Source: Curtobacterium sp. MCBD17_032 (lineage in GTDB: Bacteria > Actinomycetota > Actinomycetes > Actinomycetales > Microbacteriaceae). From it: a DNA stretch of 64,000 nt. Shown piece by piece: positions 18,923-25,822 of the stretch (the stretch's first letter is position 1; each line of letters starts with the position of its first letter). Position numbers and translations under genes: made by a program. Under the pieces are notes generated by a model. That model did not search any database and had not been told where the DNA came from. It was given only the letters and a program-made list of their open reading frames with translations. Where the stretch lies: the NCBI RefSeq assembly GCF_003234855.1, contig NZ_QKTO01000003.1, forward strand, positions 1 through 64,000, given 5' to 3'.

Positions 18923-20473
18923 ATGACAGCGAAGAACGACACGGGGGTCGACCGCGCTCCGGCGAACGACTTCTCGCACGAGCAGGAGGGCTACCAGCAC
19001 GGCCTGAAGCCCCGGCAACTGCAGATGATCGCCATCGGTGGCGCGATCGGGACGGGCCTGTTCCTCGGCGCCGGTGGCCGGCTCCACACCGCCGGCCCCG
19101 CCCTCGCGGTGACGTACCTGATCGCGGGCGTGTTCGCGTTCTTCATCCTCCGCGCACTCGGTGAGCTCGTGCTGCACCGGCCGTCGTCCGGGTCGTTCAT
19201 CTCGTACGCCCGGGAGTTCTACGGCGAGAAGTTCGCCTACGCCGCCGGGTGGATGTACTTCCTCAACTGGGCGATGACCTCGATCGTCGACACCACGGCC
19301 GTGGCGGTCTACCTGAAGTACTGGTCGGCGTTCACCGCTGCCCCGCAGTGGCTGCTGGCGCTCATCGCCCTGGTCGTCGTGCTCGCGGCGAACATGGTGG
19401 CCGTCAAGGTGTTCGGCGAGCTCGAGTTCTGGTTCGCGCTCATCAAGGTCGCCGCACTCGTCGCGTTCCTGGTGGTCGCGATCGTCTGGCTCGTCTTCGC
19501 ATTCCCGGTGGAGAGCGGGGGCGAGACCGTCCGGACCGGCTTCTCGATCTGGGGCGACAACGGCGGACTGCTGCCGAACGGCGTCCTGCCGGCCGTCCTG
19601 GTCATCCAGGGCGTCGTCTTCGCGTACGCCGCGATCGAGCTGGTCGGCACTGCGTCCGGCGAGACGCAGGACACCGAGAAGGTCATCCCGCGCGCCATCA
19701 ACTCCGTCGTCTTCCGCATCGCGGTCTTCTACGTCGGCTCGATCGTCCTGCTGTCGATCCTGCTGCCGTACACCGCGTACAAGGAGGGTGAGAGCCCCTT
19801 CGTGACGTTCTTCTCGTCGATCGGGAACCCGCAGGTCGGGGTCGTGGTCGGGTCCGTCATGAACTTCGTCGTGCTCACCGCAGCACTGTCGTCGCTCAAC
19901 GCCGGCCTGTACTCGACCGGTCGAGCCCTGCACTCGATGGGCATGAACGGCTCGGCACCGAAGTGGACCACGAAGATGTCGAAGGGCGGTGTGCCGTACG
20001 CCGGCATCCTGCTCACCGCGGCGTTCACCGTCGCGGGTGTCGTCCTGAACTACTTCGTGCCCGGCCAGGCGTTCGAGATCGCCCTGAACATCGCGAGCCT
20101 CGGGATCATCACGGCCTGGGGCACGATCATCCTCTGCCAGATGAAGCTCCGGCAGTGGGCGAAGCAGGGCCTGGCGAAGGAACCGACGTTCCGGCTGCCG
20201 GGCGCACCGGTCACGAGCTGGCTGACGCTGGCGTTCCTCGCCTCGGTGATCGTCCTCATGGCGATCGACTACCCGGTCGGGACCTACACGATCGCCTCGC
20301 TGGTCGTCGTCATCCCGCTGCTCGTCGTCGGGTGGTTCCTGCAGCGCGACCGGATCCTGCGGATCGCCTCGCTCCGACAGGGCGTCACCGGCCCGTACCC
20401 GATCACCGGGCGCGACCCGGCCGCGCAGGTGCGACGGTCCGCCGGCGACACGGACGGCGACGACCGGGCCTGA
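18923..20473 (+). CDS. ansP: Amino acid permease, L-asparagine permease-like
   Basis: The 516-residue protein is an APC-superfamily H+ symporter with 12 predicted spans. It opens with the family motif [16 protein letters not shown] and continues [17 protein letters not shown] and [19 protein letters not shown], which closely resemble AnsP asparagine permeases as I remember them. Substrate assignment is by that resemblance alone. It stands alone, divergent from the MscS gene, and its C-terminal tail is hydrophilic and charged. Confidence 0.8.
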   Translation: MTAKNDTGVDRAPANDFSHEQEGYQHGLKPRQLQMIAIGGAIGTGLFLGAGGRLHTAGPALAVTYLIAGVFAFFILRALGELVLHRPSSGSFISYAREFYGEKFAYAAGWMYFLNWAMTSIVDTTAVAVYLKYWSAFTAAPQWLLALIALVVVLAANMVAVKVFGELEFWFALIKVAALVAFLVVAIVWLVFAFPVESGGETVRTGFSIWGDNGGLLPNGVLPAVLVIQGVVFAYAAIELVGTASGETQDTEKVIPRAINSVVFRIAVFYVGSIVLLSILLPYTAYKEGESPFVTFFSSIGNPQVGVVVGSVMNFVVLTAALSSLNAGLYSTGRALHSMGMNGSAPKWTTKMSKGGVPYAGILLTAAFTVAGVVLNYFVPGQAFEIALNIASLGIITAWGTIILCQMKLRQWAKQGLAKEPTFRLPGAPVTSWLTLAFLASVIVLMAIDYPVGTYTIASLVVVIPLLVVGWFLQRDRILRIASLRQGVTGPYPITGRDPAAQVRRSAGDTDGDDRA

Positions 20474-20507
20474 CCCGGGACGTGGACACGGGTCCGGCAC
20501 CCGCCGG

Positions 20508-20513
20508 TACGAT
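20508..20513 (+). promoter_or_regulatory. -10 element of leaderless small gene
   Basis: TACGAT ends 6 bases before the GTG at 20520. TGGACA at 20483-20488, 19 bases upstream, is a possible -35. Confidence 0.5.
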
Positions 20514-20519
20514 CAGCGG

Positions 20520-20825
20520 GTGCCGGACTCTCCTGTTCTCCCGACGCTCGACCTGCAGCACACCTGGCGTGGTGCCATGTGCCGGATGCGGGTGTTCCGC
20601 GACCGCGTCACCGCGGAGACGAACTACGAGCGGGACGCGCTGCTCCCGGTGCCGATGGAGGCCGCGCAGGGCTGGCGCATCGAGGAGTGCGACGACGACG
20701 CGGTCTGCGTCGAGTTCGTCACGCCGGACGACGTGTGGCGTGTGCTGCTCTCCCCCGCGGACGAGGCCGTGGCGGACGTCGCGTTGCGCTCGGCGCTCGG
20801 CGCTCCGTTGCCACCCGCGTCGTAG
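20520..20825 (+). CDS. Hypothetical protein, 101 residues
   Basis: I do not recognise a family. The product is soluble, acidic and without repeats or membrane spans; the middle (about 18-85) looks like a small alpha/beta domain. Coding is supported by codon pattern and by a leaderless-type promoter 6 bases before its GTG. It is followed by the heptamer repeat tract. Confidence 0.65.
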   Translation: MPDSPVLPTLDLQHTWRGAMCRMRVFRDRVTAETNYERDALLPVPMEAAQGWRIEECDDDAVCVEFVTPDDVWRVLLSPADEAVADVALRSALGAPLPPAS

Positions 20826-20944
20826 TCTCCCGGCGTCCCTCCGTCCCCGCCTCGTCGGACGGCGACCGGTGGACGGGCCGCGCGACGGCGGCTGCCGGCC
20901 GGCCGCGTGGCGCGGCGACAGCCAGCGGGCACTCGCCGTGCCGG

Positions 20945-21014
20945 CTGGCGACTGGCGGCTGGCGGCTGGCGGCTGGCGGCTGGCGGCTGGCGGCTGGCGG
21001 CTGGCGGCTGGCGG
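20945..21014. repeat. Tandem heptamer repeat (CTGGCGG)n
   Basis: Nine perfect copies of CTGGCGG (20952-21014) follow one degenerate copy (CTGGCGA, 20945-20951). It lies in the 217-base gap between convergent genes ending at 20825 and 21043; apart from the repeat I see nothing in that gap. Frames through it encode only low-complexity peptide. Confidence 0.95.
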
Positions 21015-21042
21015 ACGAGCGTCACGACCGCGCTGGCCGACG

Positions 21043-21255
21043 TCAGACCAGGAGCAGGACCGCCGCGAGCACGGACGCCACCGCGATCGCCAGTGCGATG
21101 AGCAGCAGCACGAAGTGCACCCGCCAGAACGTGGTCGGACGGCCCGATGCGTCCCGGGCGCGGGGGTCCTTCGCGACGCGCTGGAAGAAGCGCGGCCAGG
21201 CGACCACGTTGAACACGGCGCCGACGATCAGGACGACTGCAGCGAAGACGAGCAC
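21043..21255 (-). CDS. SCO4848-like small membrane protein
   Basis: The 70-residue protein has membrane spans at about 1-21 and 47-70 joined by a hydrophilic loop. The loop and its flanks (W..F.+.., then GRPTTFWRVHFVLLL) match the pattern of the actinobacterial SCO4848 family as I recall it; its function is unknown. The GTG start follows TAGGAT with a 6-base gap. Confidence 0.7.
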   Translation of the reverse strand: MLVFAAVVLIVGAVFNVVAWPRFFQRVAKDPRARDASGRPTTFWRVHFVLLLIALAIAVASVLAAVLLLV

Positions 21256-21261
21256 CCGACG

Positions 21262-21267
21262 ATCCTA
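21262..21267 (-). promoter_or_regulatory. -10 element of leaderless SCO4848-like gene
   Basis: TAGGAT on the minus strand ends 6 bases before the GTG at 21255. Confidence 0.55.
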
Positions 21268-21321
21268 CGCCCGGGCCTCGGCCGCCCCCCACGACCGGCC
21301 GAGACCCGCGGCCACACCGGG

Positions 21322-21337
21322 TGTAGCACGTGCTACA
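21322..21337. promoter_or_regulatory. 16-base perfect palindrome, possible operator
   Basis: TGTAGCACGTGCTACA is fully self-complementary. It lies about 55 bases upstream of the SCO4848-like gene's -10 and 31 bases past the end of the three-gene cassette. It may be a transcription-factor site; as a terminator it lacks a loop. Confidence 0.4.
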
Positions 21338-21368
21338 GAGCGTACACGACGGGCCGGTCGGTCTCGGA

Positions 21369-22295
21369 TCACGTACGGGCGAGGACCGCCTCCGCCTCGG
21401 CCAGGGCGTGCTGGTCCGCCGCGCTGAGGGATGCGCGGTGTCGCCGGGCCCCGTCGTTCACCTCGACGATGAGTCGGCTGAGGCGGGTCGCGGGGTCGTC
21501 GGAGTCGGGGTACTCGTTGTCCGTACCGAGTCGGGCGTGCACCGGTTCGAGGCGCCGGAGGGCCTCCTGCAGCGCCCGGGTCCGCCGCCCCTGCCACAAC
21601 CGGTGCCCGAGGACGAGCAGCAGCATGCCCGACGCGACGAGCAGCACCGCGCCCGGTGTGGTGACGTCGTAGGGCAGGGTGAGCGCGCGCGTGACGTCGA
21701 TGCGGCCGGCGACGTGGGCCAGGTCCATCACCGCGACGACCACCATCCGGACGACGCCGAACACCCCACCGGCGACGAGGACCCACAGCCCGACACGGTC
21801 CGTCCCGGTCCGGGCCTCCCGCACCCGGAGCACGCAGATGAGACCGGTGGCGCCGAGGGTGACGCCCAGGTACGTCGTCTGCACGATGGAGTAGACGGCC
21901 GCGAGGGGCTGGGCACCGACGGCGAGCATGAACGTCGTGGTCGTCGGCACCGGGTCGAGCAGCACGAACGCCGTGACGACGACGACCACCACGACGGAGC
22001 ACGCGGCGACGACCGTGATGCGCATCCACGGCCGTGCCGCACCGACCGCCTTCGCGACGCCCCAGAGCAGCGTGCTCGTCCCGGCCGCCATCAGGACGTC
22101 GCAGACCAGGGTCAGGACGTTCCGTCCGCCGAGCACCGGGTCGACGAGGCGGTACAGGGGGTCGACGCCGGCCACGATCGTGCCCGAGAACAGCAGGAAG
22201 GTGAGCGCCAGCGTGCGGTCCTGCCCGCGCTGCACGACGGCGAGGACGGCCGCCCCGACGACGAGCAGGACCGCCTGGACGACGGACAGGATCAC
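21369..22295 (-). CDS. Seven-span membrane protein with DUF6545-like tail
   Basis: The 308-residue protein has about seven predicted spans in the first 230 residues, then a cytosolic tail. The tail pattern, with TRALQEALRRLEP and later RLSRLIVEVNDGARRHR, resembles the C-terminal domain of actinobacterial 'MAB_1171c family putative transporter' / DUF6545 proteins, which sit beside XRE regulators. Its role is unknown; a sensor is as plausible as a transporter. The GTG at 22295 overlaps the stop codon of the metallopeptidase gene as GTGA, so the genes are coupled. Confidence 0.75.
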   Translation of the reverse strand: MILSVVQAVLLVVGAAVLAVVQRGQDRTLALTFLLFSGTIVAGVDPLYRLVDPVLGGRNVLTLVCDVLMAAGTSTLLWGVAKAVGAARPWMRITVVAACSVVVVVVVTAFVLLDPVPTTTTFMLAVGAQPLAAVYSIVQTTYLGVTLGATGLICVLRVREARTGTDRVGLWVLVAGGVFGVVRMVVVAVMDLAHVAGRIDVTRALTLPYDVTTPGAVLLVASGMLLLVLGHRLWQGRRTRALQEALRRLEPVHARLGTDNEYPDSDDPATRLSRLIVEVNDGARRHRASLSAADQHALAEAEAVLART

Positions 22296-22756
22296 CCGAA
22301 GACCCCGCGGAACGCGCTGGGACGTTCCCGGTGGCCGCGGATGAGCTGCGCGAGCCGGTCGGCGAAGAGCTCGGCCTCGCGTTCGTACTCGTTCTCGAAG
22401 AGACCGCGGGCGAGGGCCCGTTCGACCTTGTACTCGGGCAGGTCCGGGACGAGGCTCCGGATCGCGGCGGCCTGCGGGGCAGCCTCGTGGTGACCGTGCA
22501 GGACGTGGCCGAGCTCGTGCCCGATGACGAACGCGCGGAAGGTCAGGGACGGCGTCGGGGAGATCATGACGAGGTGCTGGTGCTCGAGCGTCGCGACGAA
22601 GCCGCACACCGGCTCGTCGGCCAGGAACGACTCCTCACGGACGGTGATCGGCTTGCCGACGAGGTGCTCGGCCGCCACGACGGCCTCGTCGATCCCCGTC
22701 CAGCCCGCGTCCGCGCCCAGCTGCCAGAACCGGTCGACCAGCGTGGGCGGGGTCAC
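22292..22756 (-). CDS. ImmA/IrrE-family metallopeptidase
   Basis: The 154-residue protein has the zinc motif HELGH (80-84) with a downstream acidic helix (EYEREAELFAD, about 124-131) that supplies the third ligand. Proteins of this family cut partner XRE repressors, as in ImmA-ImmR and IrrE-DdrO. The GTG at 22756 overlaps the stop of the upstream regulator gene as GTGA, and the downstream membrane gene overlaps in the same way. The likely target is the neighbouring regulator, but that is inference. Confidence 0.85.
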   Translation of the reverse strand: MTPPTLVDRFWQLGADAGWTGIDEAVVAAEHLVGKPITVREESFLADEPVCGFVATLEHQHLVMISPTPSLTFRAFVIGHELGHVLHGHHEAAPQAAAIRSLVPDLPEYKVERALARGLFENEYEREAELFADRLAQLIRGHRERPSAFRGVFG

Positions 22757-23193
22757 ACCGCACCGCCGCTGCGGGACTCCTGCTCGATGACCTCTGCGAT
22801 CCGGCGGAGGGCCTCCGGGGAGAGTTCCCCGGGGAAGGTCCGCGCCGCGAAGCCGCTCACCCGTGCGGACCGGATCGAGCGCACCAGGGCGAGCTGCGCG
22901 CCGATGCGCTCGGGCAGTTCGCTGTCCTCGAGCAGGAAGCGCTCGTCGACCTCGAAGAACCCCGCCAGCACGCACAGCAGCCGGGTGTCGCTGTTCCGCC
23001 GACCGTCGCCGGAGACCATGTAGGTCCACTTCGCCCGCGAGAGCGACCCGCCGTGGTCGGCCACGTACTGCTCGATCTCCGCGAAGGGCACGGGCACACC
23101 ACGCTGCGACTCCTCGAAGTCGAGCAGCAGGTTGAGTCGTCGCGCGAGCTCCCCCGCGTCGAGCACGCCGCCCTTCGGCACCGATCCCGTCAT
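22753..23193 (-). CDS. EspR-like XRE-family regulator
   Basis: The 146-residue protein has an N-terminal helix-turn-helix (about 45-95, with YMVSGDGRRNSDTRLLCVLAGFF) and a helical C-terminal domain (VRSIRSARVSGFAAR, then SPEALRRIAEVIEQ) laid out as in mycobacterial EspR, a dimeric regulator that also shapes the nucleoid. It leads a three-gene operon with the ImmA/IrrE peptidase and the membrane protein. A ribosome binding site (GAAGGGGG) precedes the ATG and a TAGGGT -10 lies at 23223-23228. It is probably autoregulated, by analogy with such pairs. Confidence 0.8.
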   Translation of the reverse strand: MTGSVPKGGVLDAGELARRLNLLLDFEESQRGVPVPFAEIEQYVADHGGSLSRAKWTYMVSGDGRRNSDTRLLCVLAGFFEVDERFLLEDSELPERIGAQLALVRSIRSARVSGFAARTFPGELSPEALRRIAEVIEQESRSGGAV

Positions 23194-23222
23194 CGTCGCC
23201 CCCTTCGATCCCGTGCCCGACC

Positions 23223-23228
23223 ACCCTA
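23223..23228 (-). promoter_or_regulatory. -10 element of the regulator/ImmA/membrane operon
   Basis: TAGGGT on the minus strand lies 30 bases before the regulator ATG and only 9 bases from the divergent yigZ -10, so the two promoters overlap. Confidence 0.5.
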
Positions 23229-23237
23229 CTGCGCCAC

Positions 23238-23243
23238 TACCCT
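23238..23243 (+). promoter_or_regulatory. -10 element of leaderless yigZ
   Basis: TACCCT ends 7 bases before the GTG at 23251; no ribosome binding site. Confidence 0.5.
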
Positions 23244-23250
23244 CGGACGG

Positions 23251-23901
23251 GTGTCCCGCCGGTACCCCTCGACCATCGCCGGCCCGGTCGAGCACGAGTT
23301 CGTCGTCTCCCGCTCCCGGTTCGTCACCCTCGCGCACCCCGCCGCGGACCCGGCGGCGGCCGAGACCGTCATCGCGGACGTCCGTCGGCGGTCGTGGGAC
23401 GCCCGCCACCACTGCACCGCGATGGTCACCGGCGTCCTCGGCGACCAGGCCCGGTCCTCCGACGACGGTGAGCCCTCGGGCACCGCGGGGGTCCCGATGC
23501 TGGAGGTCCTCCGGCGCCGCGAGCTCACCGACGTCGTCGTGGTCGTCAGCCGGTGGTTCGGCGGCGTGAAGCTCGGGGCCGGCGGGTTGGTCCGTGCCTA
23601 CTCGACCTCGGTCTCCGAGACGCTCGACCGGGCCGAGGTCGTCCGCCGCGCGGCGCGGACGCAGGTGACCGTGGCGGTCCCGCACGCGGACGCCGGCCGG
23701 GTGGACAACGCCCTGCGCTCGTGGGTGCAGCGGCACGACGCCACCTCGGGAGCAACGGTCTACGGCGCGGAGGCGACGTTCGAGGTGTGGGTCCCGGCGG
23801 ACGGGATCGCGGCGCTGCGGGCGGAGTTGGCGGCGGTGTCATCCGGCGGACTCGACGCGGTCCTCGGCGATGAACGGGTCGTGGACCTGCCGGGCGGGTG
23901 A
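23251..23901 (+). CDS. yigZ: YigZ/IMPACT family protein
   Basis: The 216-residue protein has the IMPACT N-terminal domain (about 12-125) with SDDGEPSGTAGVPML and SRWFGGVKLGAGGLVRAY, both hallmark motifs, and a shorter ferredoxin-like C-terminal domain (about 138-200). The biochemical role of bacterial members is uncertain; a link to translation has been suggested by homology to eukaryotic IMPACT. The GTG start follows a leaderless-type promoter shared in a divergent pair with the EspR-like gene. Confidence 0.9.
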   Translation: MSRRYPSTIAGPVEHEFVVSRSRFVTLAHPAADPAAAETVIADVRRRSWDARHHCTAMVTGVLGDQARSSDDGEPSGTAGVPMLEVLRRRELTDVVVVVSRWFGGVKLGAGGLVRAYSTSVSETLDRAEVVRRAARTQVTVAVPHADAGRVDNALRSWVQRHDATSGATVYGAEATFEVWVPADGIAALRAELAAVSSGGLDAVLGDERVVDLPGG

Positions 23902-24000
23902 CGACTGCGCACCCACCGCACCAGGGAACGGCGTCCGGGGCCGGGTCGGGCGTGTCGCGGCCGCTCGCCGGTCCCGCAGCGGACGCCGGCACCACGACGA

Positions 24001-24029
24001 AGACCCCGACCGGAGCGGTCGGGGTCTTC
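24001..24029. terminator. Terminator between yigZ and tRNA-Lys
   Basis: A 13-base-pair perfect stem (24001-24013 with 24017-24029) closes on GAG. It starts 5 bases past the tRNA 3' end on the minus strand and 100 bases after yigZ, and can serve both. Confidence 0.8.
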
Positions 24030-24033
24030 GGTT

Positions 24034-24109
<76 letters not shown>

Positions 24110-24220
24110 TGTGTGGAGTTGTCCTGCCGCTTCGGCGTGCGCCCCGCGACGGGAATCAACAATAGCATGACTTCTGCGTGCCGTTGACCACTCGCGGCAC
24201 CGGACGAACAGGAGCCCCAC

Positions 24221-24691
24221 TTGAGCGACCGTCTCGCCGCCGGCGACACCGCCCCCGCCTTCACCCTCCCCGACCAGGACGGCACCGAGCACGCGCTCGC
24301 AGACCTCCGCGGGCGGAAGGTGATCGTGTACTTCTACCCCGCGGCGTCCACCCCGGGCTGCACCACCGAGGCCTGTGACTTCCGGGACAACATGTCGTCG
24401 CTCCAGGCTGCCGGCTACGCGGTCCTCGGTGTCTCCAAGGACGAGCTGCCCGCCCTGCAGCGGTTCCACGCCGAGCAGGCCCTGAGCTTCCCGCTGCTCA
24501 GCGACCCCGACCTCGCCGTGCACCGCGCGTACGGGGCGTGGGGCGAGAAGAACAACTACGGCAAGATCGTCACCGGCACCATCCGGTCGACGATCGTCGT
24601 CGACGAGCAGGGCCGCGTGCAGCTGCCGCTCTACAACGTCAAGGCGACCGGCCACGTCGCGAGCCTGCGGAAGAAGCTCGGTCTGGTCTGA
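24221..24691 (+). CDS. bcp: Thioredoxin-dependent peroxiredoxin (Bcp/PrxQ type)
   Basis: The 156-residue protein reduces hydrogen and alkyl peroxides in the cytosol. The peroxidatic C47 and resolving C52 sit in YPAASTPGCTTEACDFRD, the spacing of PrxQ-type enzymes; the rest of the thioredoxin fold is intact. The start is TTG, supported by AGGAG eight bases upstream and by the fit to family N-termini. A plus-strand TAGCAT (24163-24168) could be its -10. Confidence 0.93.
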   Translation: MSDRLAAGDTAPAFTLPDQDGTEHALADLRGRKVIVYFYPAASTPGCTTEACDFRDNMSSLQAAGYAVLGVSKDELPALQRFHAEQALSFPLLSDPDLAVHRAYGAWGEKNNYGKIVTGTIRSTIVVDEQGRVQLPLYNVKATGHVASLRKKLGLV

Positions 24692-24730
24692 CGACCCCTC
24701 GCCCCCGGCGCTGCCCGGTCCTGCCGCCGT

Positions 24731-25150
24731 TCAGTCCCGTCGTGCGAGGACCGCGGTCACCGACCGACTCAGCACGAGCGTGATGCCGAGCAGCGCCGGG
24801 AGGAGCAGCGCCCACCCGACGGACGCCACCCGCGACTCGCCCTGGAACGCCCCGACCGCCAGGGCGCCCTGCAGGACCTGCCAGACGACGACGCCGCTGC
24901 GGACCCAGGCGCGGCCCCGGCGGAGTCCGGCGACCATCGCGCCGAGCCAGACGGTGGCGAGCACCGCGAGCACGAGCAGGGCGACCGCGGACGCGATGCT
25001 CGCAGCGGGCGTGGTGAGCAGTTCGACCAGCAGGAAGACCGTCACGGCCGCCACCGCGAGGAACTCGAGTCCGACGACGGCGATGAGCACGAGGAGCGCA
25101 GCGGGCCGCCTCCGGGGGACGAGCCCGTCGTCCGGGGTGGTGTCAGGCAC
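24731..25150 (-). CDS. Four-span membrane protein, unknown function
   Basis: The 139-residue protein has a basic N-terminus and four predicted spans at about 18-42, 50-75, 84-100 and 108-130. I do not recognise a family and see no catalytic residues. GGAGGATCGCT precedes a GTG start. It is divergent from whiB1 across 265 bases. Confidence 0.75.
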   Translation of the reverse strand: MPDTTPDDGLVPRRRPAALLVLIAVVGLEFLAVAAVTVFLLVELLTTPAASIASAVALLVLAVLATVWLGAMVAGLRRGRAWVRSGVVVWQVLQGALAVGAFQGESRVASVGWALLLPALLGITLVLSRSVTAVLARRD

Positions 25151-25183
25151 AGCGATCCTCCAGCAGTGAAACCCTTGATTTGG

Positions 25184-25197
25184 CCATACCAGTATGG
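25184..25197. promoter_or_regulatory. Inverted repeat in the whiB1 upstream region
   Basis: CCATAC-CA-GTATGG has 6-base arms and a 2-base centre. It lies 34 bases before the divergent membrane gene and 219 bases before whiB1, and TTGATT (25175-25180) is adjacent. It looks like an operator; the regulator is unknown. Confidence 0.4.
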
Positions 25198-25248
25198 AAC
25201 GATGTCCGAGGTCGTTTGGACGGCACGATGTGGTGTACGTCTCCCGTG

Positions 25249-25288
25249 GTTCGACGCTCCTCCCCCGAGCGTTCTGCGGGCGTCGAAC
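25249..25288 (+). promoter_or_regulatory. Stem-loop in the whiB1 upstream region
   Basis: GTTCGACGC (25249-25257) pairs perfectly with GCGTCGAAC (25280-25288) around a 22-base loop. If the whiB1 transcript starts upstream of it, this would be a structured 5' leader; it could equally be a DNA site. Confidence 0.35.
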
Positions 25289-25332
25289 TCTCCCCGCGCG
25301 GGCTCCTCCCCCACAGGAAGCCTCCCGTACGT

Positions 25333-25346
25333 CACATGAGCATGTG
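25333..25346. promoter_or_regulatory. Second inverted repeat upstream of whiB1
   Basis: CACATG-AG-CATGTG has the same geometry (6-2-6) as the repeat at 25184-25197. It lies 70 bases before the whiB1 ATG and next to a -10-like CAGAGT (25347-25352). Confidence 0.4.
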
Positions 25347-25415
25347 CAGAGTCCCGATCCCCCGAGTCACGGCCGCGGCCTGCCGTTCGAGCATCTACCG
25401 CAAGGAGCACCACAC

Positions 25416-25664
25416 ATGGACTGGCGTGACCAGGCTGCCTGCCTCACCGCAGACCCCGAGCTCTTCTTCCCCGTCGGGAACACCGGCCCGGCCGTCGACC
25501 AGATCGAGAAGGCCAAGTCGGTCTGCGCTCGATGCACCGTGACCGAGATGTGCCTGCAGTACGCCCTCGAGAACAACCAGGACTCGGGCGTCTGGGGCGG
25601 CCTCAGCGAGGACGAGCGTCGCGCGCTCAAGCGCCGCGCCGCTCGTGCCCGCCGCGCCTCCTGA
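25416..25664 (+). CDS. whiB1: WhiB1-type iron-sulfur transcription regulator
   Basis: The 82-residue protein matches mycobacterial WhiB1 almost end to end as I recall it: it starts MDWRDQAAC, with DPELFFPVGN, the four cluster cysteines C9, C37, C40 and C46, the turn GVWGGLSEDERR (58-69) that contacts sigma factor, and a basic DNA-binding tail. WhiB1 binds a NO-sensitive [4Fe-4S] cluster and is essential in mycobacteria. Its neighbour pdtaS is the same as in Mycobacterium tuberculosis. AAGGAG precedes the ATG. The 265-base upstream region has two inverted repeats and a stem-loop. Confidence 0.95.
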   Translation: MDWRDQAACLTADPELFFPVGNTGPAVDQIEKAKSVCARCTVTEMCLQYALENNQDSGVWGGLSEDERRALKRRAARARRAS

Positions 25665-25680
25665 TCGCGCGCAGCTGACG

Positions 25681-25716
25681 CGAGAGCCCGCCACCCCTCG
25701 GGATGGCGGGCTCTCG
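25681..25716 (+). terminator. Terminator of whiB1
   Basis: A 13-base-pair stem (25681-25693 with 25704-25716) with a 10-base loop lies 17 bases after the whiB1 stop. Confidence 0.85.
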
Positions 25717-25755
25717 CGCGTCCGGGACGCGGCCGTACTGCGACCGCCCGACCGC

Positions 25756-25800
25756 CTGGAGGCCCGCACCGGGCCCGTCGGACCGGTCACGGGCCTCCAG
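25756..25800 (-). terminator. Terminator of pdtaS
   Basis: CTGGAGGCCCG (25756-25766) pairs with CGGGCCTCCAG (25790-25800); inner bases can form a smaller hairpin. It lies 23 bases past the pdtaS stop on the minus strand. Confidence 0.7.
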
Positions 25801-25822
25801 GGGGTCACCGGAGGCGGCGCGG

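Noticed and set aside
20907..21101. A short plus-strand frame through the heptamer repeat
   Set aside because: It encodes only WRLAAGG-type repeats, lacks a ribosome binding site and overlaps the opposite-strand SCO4848-like gene.
25324..25352. CRP/cAMP site upstream of whiB1
   Set aside because: One half resembles TGTGA but the second half-site is missing at the needed distance.
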